Below, one piece after another: positions 1-7,809 of a DNA stretch of 64,000 nucleotides. The notes beneath the pieces are model-generated. The model was given only the letters and a program-made list of their open reading frames with translations, was not told the DNA's origin and searched no databases. The DNA is from VXYL01 sp965199945 (GTDB taxonomy: Bacteria; Pseudomonadota; Gammaproteobacteria; Pseudomonadales; Azotimanducaceae), in NCBI GenBank assembly GCA_965199945.1, contig OZ241354.1, forward strand, positions 2,728,001 to 2,792,000. The letters run 5' to 3'. Each line of letters starts with the position of its first letter. Within the stretch, counting starts at the first letter, position 1. A program made the position numbers and the translations under genes.

Positions 1-1
1 G

Positions 2-124
2 ACGCGCCTGCGACGGCTCTTCGGCCGCGCCCGCCTCGACGAAACGGAGACCGCCATCCTGCGCGGCATCCTCACCCACGTCGAACGCGGCCTCGCCCAA
101 GGCGGGCGCTCGGATCGCCCTTGA
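2..124 (+). CDS. trmJ: TrmJ tRNA (Cm32/Um32) methyltransferase, C-terminal end only
   Basis: Only the last 40 codons lie in the window; the gene starts upstream. The visible peptide contains RRLFGRARLDETE followed by ILRGIL, which is the conserved tail of the SpoU-family enzyme TrmJ that 2'-O-methylates position 32 of tRNA. The assignment also rests on context: in Escherichia-type genomes trmJ sits directly upstream of the isc genes, and here the next gene is a cysteine desulfurase 51 bases downstream. The SAM-binding knot domain cannot be checked because it is outside the window. Confidence 0.75.
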   Translation, partial: TRLRRLFGRARLDETETAILRGILTHVERGLAQGGRSDRP

Positions 125-175
125 CGAACGGGTGCGCTTCTACGCCAACGCGCAGCACCTGCTAAGCTCCCTGCC

Positions 176-1366
176 ATGTCCAAGGCGACGGTTTCCGCTT
201 CGAGTTCGCGCCAGCCGAACAACGTCGTCTACTTGGACTATTCGGCGACCACGCCGGTGGATCCCCGCGTCGCGCAGAAGATGAGCGGCTGCCTGCTCGC
301 CGACGGCGACTTCGGCAATCCGGCGTCGACGTCCCACGTCTACGGCTGGAATGCCGCCGAGCTCGTGGAAGAGGGGCGCGCCCATGTCGCGGCGCTGATC
401 GGCGGCGACCCGCGCGGCGTGGTGTGGACGTCCGGCGCCACGGAGTCCGACAACCTGGCGCTGAAGGGCGTTTTGGAGGCGTCCGGCGGCCATCTGGTGA
501 CCACCAGCTACGAGCACAAGGCGGTGCTGGATTCGGCCAAGCACTTGCAGGCGCAAGGCTTCGAGGTCACCTACGTCGATCCGAACGCGGACGGCATCGT
601 GCCGCCGGCGCGGATCGAAGCGGCGCTGCGACCGGACACGGCGCTGGTTTCCGTGATGCACGCCAACAACGAGATCGGCACCGTCAACGACGTCGGCGCC
701 ATCGGGCGGCTGTGCCGCGCCCGTGGCGTGGTCTTCCACACCGACGCCGCGCAGAGCGCCGGCAAGGTGCCGCTCGACGTCGAGCGCGACTGCCTGGACC
801 TCGTGAGCATCTCCGCGCACAAGATCTACGGGCCGAAGGGGGTCGGGGCGTTGTACGTGCGCCGCGAGCCGCCGCTGCGCATCGCGCCGCAGATCCACGG
901 CGGCGGCCATGAACGGGGCATGCGTTCCGGGACGCTGGCGACGCATCAGATCGTCGGCATGGGCGAAGCGTGTCGGCTGGCGGCGGAGTCGATGCCGGCC
1001 GAAGGCGCTCGGCTGCTACGCCTGCGCGAGGCGCTGTGGACGCGGTTGAAGCAGGTTCAAGGGGCGCGCCTGAACGGGTCGGAGGAACAGCGCCTGCCCG
1101 GCGCGTTGAACGTCGCCTTCCCTGACGTGGACGGCGAGACGCTGCTGATGGCGCTGGACGACCTCGCGGTCTCCACCGGCTCGGCCTGCACATCGGCGAC
1201 GGTCGAGCCCTCCTACGTGCTGCGCACCTTGGGCGTGCCGGACGATCTCGCGCAGAGTTCGCTGCGCATCACCATCGGCCGGTTCACGGCGGCGGCGGAC
1301 GTCGACCATGCCGGGCGGCGCGTCGTCGACGTGGTGAACGCACTGCAAGGGCGCAGCGGCGTATAA
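176..1366 (+). CDS. iscS: Cysteine desulfurase, IscS/NifS class
   Basis: PLP-dependent enzyme that removes sulfur from L-cysteine and passes it as a persulfide to Fe-S scaffolds and tRNA-thiolation enzymes. The 396-residue length is normal for IscS. The N-terminus shows the family motif YLDYSATTP, the PLP lysine lies in HKIYGPKG (about K216), and the active-site cysteine loop STGSACTS places the sulfur-carrying cysteine near C338. It follows trmJ as in the E. coli isc region, but iscR, iscU, iscA, hscBA and fdx do not follow; ndk comes next. The scaffold must therefore be encoded elsewhere, or this is a stand-alone desulfurase serving tRNA modification. Start taken at the ATG that gives a typical N-terminus. 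Confidence 0.93.
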   Translation: MSKATVSASSSRQPNNVVYLDYSATTPVDPRVAQKMSGCLLADGDFGNPASTSHVYGWNAAELVEEGRAHVAALIGGDPRGVVWTSGATESDNLALKGVLEASGGHLVTTSYEHKAVLDSAKHLQAQGFEVTYVDPNADGIVPPARIEAALRPDTALVSVMHANNEIGTVNDVGAIGRLCRARGVVFHTDAAQSAGKVPLDVERDCLDLVSISAHKIYGPKGVGALYVRREPPLRIAPQIHGGGHERGMRSGTLATHQIVGMGEACRLAAESMPAEGARLLRLREALWTRLKQVQGARLNGSEEQRLPGALNVAFPDVDGETLLMALDDLAVSTGSACTSATVEPSYVLRTLGVPDDLAQSSLRITIGRFTAAADVDHAGRRVVDVVNALQGRSGV

Positions 1367-1367
1367 T
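1362..1367 (+). promoter_or_regulatory. Possible -10 box for ndk
   Basis: A perfect TATAAT overlaps the stop codon of iscS, 78 bases before the ndk start. I see no convincing -35 hexamer 16-18 bases upstream, so this is only a candidate promoter. Confidence 0.3.
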
Positions 1368-1444
1368 TCCCGCCGCGGCCGTGCGGCGGCGCGACTCGCG
1401 TCGCCTTCGTGTCGCATCGACAGTGCCGCCACACGGAGAGCCCA

Positions 1445-1891
1445 ATGGCCGTCGAAAGGACGTTGTCCATCGTTAAGCCCGATGCGGTCGCCAAGAATCT
1501 GATCGGCGAGATTCTGTCGCGCTTCGAGAAAGGCGGGCTGGCGGTGGTCGCCGCGAAGATGCTGCGCCCGACGCCGGAAGCCGTTGGCGGCTTCTACGCC
1601 GAGCACCGCGGCAAGCCGTTCTACGACGCGCTGGTGGAATACATGAGCTCCGGGCCGATCGTGGTGCAGGTGCTCGAGGGCGAGAACGCCATTCAGGTGA
1701 ACCGGCAGCTCATGGGCGCCACCGACCCGAAGCAGGCCGCCCCCGGCACCATCCGCGCGGACTTCGCCGAGTCGATAGACGCCAATGCCGTCCACGGCTC
1801 GGACAGCCCGGAGTCGGCCGCCCGCGAGATCGCGTACTTCTTCGAAGAGCAGGAAATCTGCGCTCGCCGCGGCGCGTCGTCGGCGGGCTAG
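1445..1891 (+). CDS. ndk: Nucleoside diphosphate kinase
   Basis: Transfers the gamma phosphate of ATP to nucleoside diphosphates through a phosphohistidine, balancing NTP and dNTP pools. The product of 148 residues opens with ERTLSIVKPDAV and contains NAVHGSDS, where H117 is the phosphorylated histidine. A longer reading from 1409 exists, but the ATG at 1445 is chosen because GGAGAG precedes it at good spacing and it gives the normal N-terminus. The last few residues (ARRGASSAG) extend past the usual 141-143 residue end. It precedes rlmN, as in many Gammaproteobacteria. Confidence 0.95.
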   Translation: MAVERTLSIVKPDAVAKNLIGEILSRFEKGGLAVVAAKMLRPTPEAVGGFYAEHRGKPFYDALVEYMSSGPIVVQVLEGENAIQVNRQLMGATDPKQAAPGTIRADFAESIDANAVHGSDSPESAAREIAYFFEEQEICARRGASSAG

Positions 1892-1914
1892 ACGCCGAGG
1901 CGGGAGGAATCGAG

Positions 1915-3150
1915 ATGCCGGCGGTCGCCGCGATGTCCGAAGCGCCTCGCGCGCCTGGCCTGTCCGCAGTGCGGCCGCCTTCGGGCGATGGCCGCCTCGC
2001 CGTGGATGCGCCGGCGAACCTGCTCGGCATGACGCGGCGGCAACTCGAGGCGTTCTTCGTTTCCCTCGGCGAGAAGCCGTATCGCGCGACCCAGGCGATG
2101 AAGTGGATCTACCGCGACGGCGTGGACGGCTTCGCCGCCATGACGAACATCGCCAAGCCGCTGCGCGAGAGACTGTCGCGGCTGGCGACGATCAGCGCAC
2201 CCATGTTCGGCGCACCGCAGTCGGCGGCGGATGGCGTTGTGAAATGGGCCGTGCGCACGGCAGCCGGTCACGTCGAAACCGTGCTCATTCCCGACCGCCG
2301 CAACGACGCCGGCGAAGCGACCCGCAACACGCTGTGCATCTCCTCCCAGGTCGGCTGCGCCCTCGATTGCAGCTTCTGCGCCACCGGCAAGCAGGGCTTC
2401 GCCGGCAACTTGAGCAGCGCGGAGATCGTCGGCCAGGTCTGGCAGGCGGCGAATTGGCTTGCCGAGCGCGGAGACCGCCGCGGCATCACCAACGTGGTGT
2501 TCATGGGCATGGGAGAGCCGCTGCTCAATTTCGACGCCGCAACGGATGCCGCGCAGGTGCTGATGGACGATTTGGCGTTCGGCATCTCCAAGCGGCGGGT
2601 GACGATCAGCACCGCCGGCGTGGTGCCGCGCATCTACGACTTGGCTGATCGCCTGGACGTGACCTTGGCCGTCTCGCTGCACGCCGCCCGCGACGAACTG
2701 CGCGACCAGTTGGTGCCGATCAACCGCAAGTATCCAATCGCCGAACTGCTGGCCGCCTGCCGCCACTACCTGCGCCGCCTCGGCCCGCACCGTTCCGTCA
2801 CCATCGAATACACGCTCATCGACGGCGTCAACGACGGCTTGGACGACGCCCGCGACCTGGCGCGCCTGCTGGAGTCGCTGCGCTGCAAGGTCAATCTCAT
2901 CCCCTTCAATCCCTTCGCCGCCGACCGGCGCGGCTACCGACGCCCTTCGCCGCAGCGCGTGGCGCGGTTTCGCCAGCGCCTCCTCGACGCCGGCTTGACG
3001 GCGATGCTGCGCACGACCCGCGGCGACGACATCGCCGCCGCATGCGGCCAGTTGACCGGCGACTTCGACGACCGCACCCGCCGCCGCGCCCGACTGGCCG
3101 GCCATGCGCCCGACAACGCCAATGGCAACTTGGCCAAGGTGTTGGCGTGA
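1915..3150 (+). CDS. rlmN: Dual-specificity RNA methyltransferase RlmN (23S rRNA A2503 / tRNA A37)
   Basis: Radical-SAM enzyme that methylates C2 of adenine in 23S rRNA and tRNA. The cluster motif C-x3-C-x2-C is at C148, C152 and C155 (CALDCSFCATG). The two catalytic cysteines appear to be C141 (in LCISSQVG) and C377 (near the end, after TTRGDDIAAA), matching the mechanism that uses a methyl-cysteine. At 411 residues it is slightly long because of a proline/alanine-rich N-terminus. The ATG at 1915 is preceded by GGAGG at ideal distance. The stop codon overlaps the GTG start of rodZ by four bases, so the two are probably co-translated. Confidence 0.95.
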   Translation: MPAVAAMSEAPRAPGLSAVRPPSGDGRLAVDAPANLLGMTRRQLEAFFVSLGEKPYRATQAMKWIYRDGVDGFAAMTNIAKPLRERLSRLATISAPMFGAPQSAADGVVKWAVRTAAGHVETVLIPDRRNDAGEATRNTLCISSQVGCALDCSFCATGKQGFAGNLSSAEIVGQVWQAANWLAERGDRRGITNVVFMGMGEPLLNFDAATDAAQVLMDDLAFGISKRRVTISTAGVVPRIYDLADRLDVTLAVSLHAARDELRDQLVPINRKYPIAELLAACRHYLRRLGPHRSVTIEYTLIDGVNDGLDDARDLARLLESLRCKVNLIPFNPFAADRRGYRRPSPQRVARFRQRLLDAGLTAMLRTTRGDDIAAACGQLTGDFDDRTRRRARLAGHAPDNANGNLAKVLA

Positions 3151-4448
3151 ACGAAGAGCCCTCAGCGGGGGGAGCGCGAGGGGGCTCGCCCCCTCGCATG
3201 AAAGAGCCCTCAGCGGGGGGAGCGCGAGAGGGCCCGCCCCCTCGCCAGAAAGAACCCTCGGTCGCGGGAGCGCAAGAGAGCTTGCCCCTGCGCAAGGAAG
3301 AGCCCGCAGGCAAGAAAGAGAGTGCAGCGGGGGCCGTGCCCCCTCCCACGGAAGAACCCGAGACGGATCCAGGCGCGCTGCTCAAGCAAGCCCGCGAACG
3401 CTCGGGCGCGAGCATCGCCGACATCGCGGCGTCCACGCGCCTCGACGAGACGCTTGTCGAGGCGCTCGAAGAGAGCCGCTACGACGCATTCCCGGCGCCG
3501 GCCTACGTCTACGGCTATGTGCGCGCCTACGCCCGCGAGGTCGGCCTCAACGGCGACACGCTGGTGCGGCGTTTGAGCGCCGCCGAGCAGGAGCCGGCGG
3601 CCAGGAGGCGCCGAGGCGCGCCGCCGCGCATGAAGGAGTCGTCGAAGGAGCTGGAATGGCTGCAGCCGATGAGGCCGCCGCTGGCTGATCGTGCGCAACG
3701 CTATCTCGGCGCGCTGTTCGGCGGCGTCGTGGCGGTCGTGTTGATTGCCGCCGCGGTGGTGTTGTGGATGGCGGCGCGAACGTCCGACTGGCCTTTCGCC
3801 GCGACCGAGGACACCCAGCCCGAGAGCCGCGCTGGCAAGGATTTGCCGCCCGTCGCCGCCGGGCAGCCGTCGCCAAGCCCGAGCACGACGGCCGTTGCGC
3901 CGACGCCGGCGCCGTCCACGCCGCCAAGGGGCGAGGAGGTCGACGCCGAACCGGAACCGGCGGGCGTTCCTTCTCCAACGCAAGCGGGCGCTCCCCCGGG
4001 CGAGGCATCGGGCTTCGTGCAAGCCGCTCCCGAAGCAGACCCGGCCGACCCGCCCGACCCGCCCGCGTCGTTGCCGGCGTCCGAGGGGGCGGAAGCGTCC
4101 GAACAAGGCGCCCCGCCGCCGAACGAGCCGATCCCCGAGACCGTCGTTGCGGATGCCGACGCGGCTCCGCCAAGCCTGCCGGACGTGGACGGCTTCTCGC
4201 CGCTGGCGGGCGACCAACTGCTGCTCGCCTTCGACGAGGATTCGTGGGTGGAGGTGGAGGACGCAAGCGGCGAGATCATCCACGCCGAGCTCGGCGCCAG
4301 TGGCGAGGCGCACGTGGTGCAAGGGCAGGCGCCGTTCAGCATCGTCATCGGCTACGCGCCCGGCGTGCGCGTGGCCTTCAACGGCGACCCGGTGGCGCTG
4401 CCGCCGCACACGCGGCAAACCGTGGCGCGTCTGGTCGTCGGGCCGTAG
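3147..4448 (+). CDS. rodZ: Cytoskeleton protein RodZ (N-terminal HTH, one TM, C-terminal periplasmic domain)
   Basis: Links MreB filaments to the elongation machinery and so sets rod shape. Order of parts in the 433-residue product: an unusual repeat region (residues 3-68); a Xre-type HTH domain beginning near ALLKQARERSG and ending with the family signature PAPAYVYGYVRAYAREVG; one transmembrane helix near residues 191-212 (GALFGGVVAVVLIAAAVVLW); a long Pro/Ala/Glu-rich periplasmic linker; and a C-terminal DUF4115 domain with the typical WVEVEDASG start. The GTG start overlaps the rlmN stop. The repeat region before the HTH is not part of normal RodZ and looks like an inserted element (see repeat entry). 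pilF and ispG, usual neighbours, are absent. Confidence 0.88.
   Translation: MNEEPSAGGARGGSPPRMKEPSAGGAREGPPPRQKEPSVAGAQESLPLRKEEPAGKKESAAGAVPPPTEEPETDPGALLKQARERSGASIADIAASTRLDETLVEALEESRYDAFPAPAYVYGYVRAYAREVGLNGDTLVRRLSAAEQEPAARRRRGAPPRMKESSKELEWLQPMRPPLADRAQRYLGALFGGVVAVVLIAAAVVLWMAARTSDWPFAATEDTQPESRAGKDLPPVAAGQPSPSPSTTAVAPTPAPSTPPRGEEVDAEPEPAGVPSPTQAGAPPGEASGFVQAAPEADPADPPDPPASLPASEGAEASEQGAPPPNEPIPETVVADADAAPPSLPDVDGFSPLAGDQLLLAFDEDSWVEVEDASGEIIHAELGASGEAHVVQGQAPFSIVIGYAPGVRVAFNGDPVALPPHTRQTVARLVVGP
3153..3350 (+). repeat. Tandem 48-bp palindromic repeat inserted in frame in rodZ
   Basis: Units start at 3153, 3201, 3249 and 3297; the first three are exactly 48 bp (16 codons), and the last, degenerate one is 54 bp. 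Each encodes a version of (K/E)EPSAGGAR.G.PPR. Unit 1 carries a perfect hairpin: GCGAGGGGG at 3176-3184 pairs with 3189-3197 across a 4-base loop. Unit 2 has one mismatch, and units 3-4 have decayed. A single related copy lies between genes at 29269-29304, so this is a dispersed element rather than a RodZ-specific feature. Confidence 0.8.
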
Positions 4449-4494
4449 CGCACCGCTCGCCGGCGCCGCGTTTCGTTTCGGGAAGCACTGCTCC

Positions 4495-5841
4495 ATGGCC
4501 GGACGACAGCAACTCGTGCGCGGGATGCGCGACATCCTCCCGGAGGCCAGCGCCCGCTGGCGAGAGATCGAAACCGTCGTCGTCGACGTGCTCGGCCGCT
4601 ACGGCTATCGGGAAATCCGCCTGCCCCTCGTCGAGGCGACGGAGCTGTTCAGCCGCGGTCTCGGCGAAGCGACGGACCTCGTCGAGAAGGAGATGTACAC
4701 CTTTCCCGACCGCAAGGGCAAATCGCTGTCGCTGCGCCCGGAGGGCACCGCTGGCTGCGTGCGCGCCTGCATCGAGAACGGCCTGCTGCACAACCGCAAG
4801 CAGAAGCTCTGGTACCACGGCCCGATGTTCCGCTACGAGCGCCCGCAGAAAGGCCGCAGCCGGGAACACACGCAGATCGGCGCCGAGGCGCTGGGCATGG
4901 CCGGGCCGGACGTCGACGCCGAGATGCTGGTCATGCTGGCGCGCATGTTCCGCGAGCTCGGGCTCGAAGACGCTCTTGCCTTGGAAGTGAACACCTTGGG
5001 CGCCGGCGCGTCCCGGGAGCGCTACCGGCAACTGCTGCTGGACTACCTCGCACCCCACGAAGAGGCATTGGACGCCGACAGCAGGCGGCGTCTGAGCAGC
5101 AACCCGCTGCGCATTCTGGACAGCAAGGTCGCCGCCACCAAGGCCATCGTCGCCGACGCCCCCAAGCCGCTGGACAGCCTGGACAGCGCTTCCCGCGAGC
5201 ACTTCGACGAGCTGCGCCGCCGGCTCGACCAAGCCGGCGTGCGCCACCGCGTGAATCCATTGCTCGTGCGCGGCCAGGACTACTACACGCACTGCGTCTT
5301 CGAATGGGTCACCGATGCGCTCGGCGCCCAGAACGCGGTCTGCGCCGGCGGGCGCTACGACGGCTTGGTGGAGCGCCTCGGCGGGCGCAGCGTGCCCGCG
5401 GCGGGATTCGGCATGGGGCTGGATCGTCTGGTGCTGCTCCACGAAGCCTGCGTGCCAGCGCCCGCTCCCCAGGTCGACGTCTACCTCGCCGTGGCCGGGG
5501 CGCCACATGCGGCGTTCGCCTTCGCGTTGGCCGAGCGCCTGCGCGACGCTACCAGGCTGCGCATCCTGCAGAGCGCCGGCGGCGACAGCCTGCGCAGCCA
5601 GCTCAAGGAGGCGGACGCCAGCGGCGCGCGCTGGGCGGCGATTGTCGGCGACGACGAAGTGGCGGAAAATCGCGTCTCCTTGAAGTGGCTGCGAGACGCC
5701 GTCTCGGTGGACGGCAGCGGCGGTGCCGAGGACGGTGGACCGCGCCAGCCCGGCTCCTCTCCGCGCCAAGAGAAGCTGGATGTGGATGCCTTGATCGCGA
5801 CGCTCAACGCCGCCACGGCCAAGTGCGGCGCTGGCGGCTAG
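4495..5841 (+). CDS. hisS: Histidyl-tRNA synthetase
   Basis: Class II synthetase charging tRNA-His. Seen in order: the N-terminal QLVRGMRDILP; motif 2 (FRYERPQKGR); the histidine-binding stretch LVRGQDYYTHCVFEW; AGGRYDGLVERLGG; and motif 3 (GFGMGLDRLVLL). A C-terminal anticodon-binding domain follows. The 448 residues are a little over the usual ~425 because a Gly/Ser/Pro-rich insert of roughly 20 residues sits near the C-terminus (about 5701-5770), between LKWLRD and RQEKLDVDAL. The frame stays open far upstream, but the ATG at 4495 matches the family start. Next in the conserved order comes yfgM. Confidence 0.95.
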   Translation: MAGRQQLVRGMRDILPEASARWREIETVVVDVLGRYGYREIRLPLVEATELFSRGLGEATDLVEKEMYTFPDRKGKSLSLRPEGTAGCVRACIENGLLHNRKQKLWYHGPMFRYERPQKGRSREHTQIGAEALGMAGPDVDAEMLVMLARMFRELGLEDALALEVNTLGAGASRERYRQLLLDYLAPHEEALDADSRRRLSSNPLRILDSKVAATKAIVADAPKPLDSLDSASREHFDELRRRLDQAGVRHRVNPLLVRGQDYYTHCVFEWVTDALGAQNAVCAGGRYDGLVERLGGRSVPAAGFGMGLDRLVLLHEACVPAPAPQVDVYLAVAGAPHAAFAFALAERLRDATRLRILQSAGGDSLRSQLKEADASGARWAAIVGDDEVAENRVSLKWLRDAVSVDGSGGAEDGGPRQPGSSPRQEKLDVDALIATLNAATAKCGAGG

Positions 5842-5874
5842 CGGCGTCAAGGGCGCAGGGCAAGGGAGACGCGG

Positions 5875-6516
5875 GTGGCCGACTTTCTGACGGACGACGA
5901 ACAGGCGGAACGCCTCAAGCGCTGGTGGGACAAGAACGGCACCTCGCTCGTGGTTGGCCTGGTGCTCGCCATCGGCGGCGTGATCGGCTGGCGCTACTAC
6001 CAGGACTACGCGGTGGGGCGGGCCGATGCGGCCTCCGAGGCATTTGACGCGTACTTGGAGGCGCGCGCCACCGAGGAGCCGGCGGGTGAACACTTGGCGG
6101 CGCTCGACGGCGAGTTCACCGGCTCCGCCTATCACGTCTTCTCGCTGCTCTATCGTGCCGCCGACCAGGTGGCGGAAGAGGACTGGGAAGAGGCGCTCGC
6201 CTTCCTCGAGCGCGCCGTGGAACTGGCCGACGCCGGGCCGCTCAAGGACATCGCGCGTCTGCGTGCGGCCAAGATCCTCTACCAGCTCGACCGCCTGGAC
6301 GACGCCGGCGCTCAGCTTGGCGCCATCGGCGGCGCCGGTTTCGAGTCGCAAGTCGCGGAGCTGTCGGGGGACATCGCCGTTGCGCGCGGCGACCTCGAAT
6401 TGGCCAGCACTGCGTACACGGCGGCGGTGGATGCCGCGAAGCAGGCGGCTGGCGGCGCCCTGCCGGGCGTCGAAGCGTTGGAACTCAAGCGCGCCAGCCT
6501 GGTCGATGAAGAATGA
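5875..6516 (+). CDS. yfgM: YfgM-like SecYEG accessory membrane protein (TPR)
   Basis: Inner-membrane protein with a short cytoplasmic N-terminus (DDEQAERLKRWWDKNG), one transmembrane helix near residues 23-41 and a periplasmic TPR-like domain rich in Ala and Glu. YfgM associates with SecYEG and periplasmic chaperones such as PpiD. The 213 residues match the family. GTG start with AGGGAGA upstream. It lies in the usual place between hisS and bamB, and its stop overlaps the bamB start in an ATGA junction. Confidence 0.88.
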   Translation: MADFLTDDEQAERLKRWWDKNGTSLVVGLVLAIGGVIGWRYYQDYAVGRADAASEAFDAYLEARATEEPAGEHLAALDGEFTGSAYHVFSLLYRAADQVAEEDWEEALAFLERAVELADAGPLKDIARLRAAKILYQLDRLDDAGAQLGAIGGAGFESQVAELSGDIAVARGDLELASTAYTAAVDAAKQAAGGALPGVEALELKRASLVDEE

Positions 6517-7778
6517 TGAACGCCCGACGAACAGCTTCCTGCCGAACCAGCCGCACGTTGCGTCTTGCCGCCGTGCTTGCGCCAACGGCGCTGCTCGCGG
6601 GCTGTAGCTGGTTCTCCTTCCTGCCCTGGGTGGACGCCGATGAGAAGAAGGCGGACCCGGACGAACCGGCTGCGCTCGTGGCCTTCGACGCCGAGGCGAG
6701 GCTTGAACGCCGCTGGCGGGCGAAGGTCGGGCGCGGCCTCGGTCGCAAATACCTGCGCCTGCGTCCTGCAGTGCTGGCGGACCGGGTCTTCGCTGCGGAC
6801 GCCTACGGCACCGTGGTGGCGTTGAACAGATTCAGCGGCAAGCGCATTTGGGAGGCGTCGGTGGGAGAAGCGGACGGCGGTTCCTTCTTCCAGTTCTGGG
6901 ATCGCCGCGACCCGGCCTTCGTCACCGGCGGCGTCGGCGCCGGCGGCGGTCGGGTTCTTCTCGGCACGACCCGTGGCGAAGTGGTGGCGCTGGACGCCGG
7001 CGACGGCACGGAATCGTGGCGAGCCGAAGTGTCGAGCGAAGTGCTGTCGCGCCCGGTCGCCGCCGAAGACGCGGTGATCGCCCAGACCGCCGATGGCCGT
7101 CTCGTCGCTTTGGAAGCCGGCGACGGCGCCCAGCGCTGGACCTACGACAGCCAAGTGCCGCTGCTGACGCTGCGCGGCACCGCCACGCCGGTGGTGGAGA
7201 GCGGCCTGGTCTTCGCCGGCTTCGGCGACGGCAACGTGGGCGCCATGGACGCCCGCAGCGGCGCCCCGATCTGGCGCCAGCGCATCATGCTGCCCCAGGG
7301 GCGCACCGAGTTGGATCGCATGGTGGACGTGGACGGCACTCCGCTGTTCGCCGGCGGCCTGCTGCTTGCGGCGAGCTTCCAAGGGCGGTTGAAGGCGCTG
7401 AGCCCGCACGACGGAAGCGTGGTGTGGGACCTCGAAGCGTCGAGCTTCCTCGATCTGGCCGAGGGCTACGGACAGGTCTACATGGTCTCCGAAGACGACG
7501 TGATCTCCGCCATCGGCATCTCCTCGGCGACGGTTGCATGGGAGCAGGAGGGCCTGCGCAACCGCGGCCTGACCAGCCCGCTCGCGTTCGGCAACTATCT
7601 CGTGGTGGGCGACGCCGAAGGCTATCTGCACGTTCTGGCGCAAAGCGACGGCCGCTTCCTCGCACGCCGCAAGGCCAGCGCCGGCCTGCGCTCGCCGCTG
7701 CTCGAAGTGGACGATGTCGTCTACGTCCTCGCCAACGACGGCAGTTTGGAGGCGTTGGAGATCGAGCGGCGGTCCTAA
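6513..7778 (+). CDS. bamB: Outer membrane assembly lipoprotein BamB
   Basis: Component of the BAM complex that inserts beta-barrel proteins into the outer membrane. The N-terminus has a lipoprotein signal ending in LLAGC, with the lipidated cysteine near residue 31. The rest is an eight-bladed PQQ-type propeller; blade signatures such as VVALDAGDGTESWRAEV, LVALEAGDGAQRWTY and GNVGAMDARSGAPIWR are visible. Length 421, slightly above E. coli BamB (392). The start could be either ATG of ATGATG (6513 or 6516). It overlaps the end of yfgM. Confidence 0.93.
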   Translation: MMNARRTASCRTSRTLRLAAVLAPTALLAGCSWFSFLPWVDADEKKADPDEPAALVAFDAEARLERRWRAKVGRGLGRKYLRLRPAVLADRVFAADAYGTVVALNRFSGKRIWEASVGEADGGSFFQFWDRRDPAFVTGGVGAGGGRVLLGTTRGEVVALDAGDGTESWRAEVSSEVLSRPVAAEDAVIAQTADGRLVALEAGDGAQRWTYDSQVPLLTLRGTATPVVESGLVFAGFGDGNVGAMDARSGAPIWRQRIMLPQGRTELDRMVDVDGTPLFAGGLLLAASFQGRLKALSPHDGSVVWDLEASSFLDLAEGYGQVYMVSEDDVISAIGISSATVAWEQEGLRNRGLTSPLAFGNYLVVGDAEGYLHVLAQSDGRFLARRKASAGLRSPLLEVDDVVYVLANDGSLEALEIERRS

Positions 7779-7809
7779 AGGCGCTGCGCTGACGCTTGCG
7801 CCGAAGGCC

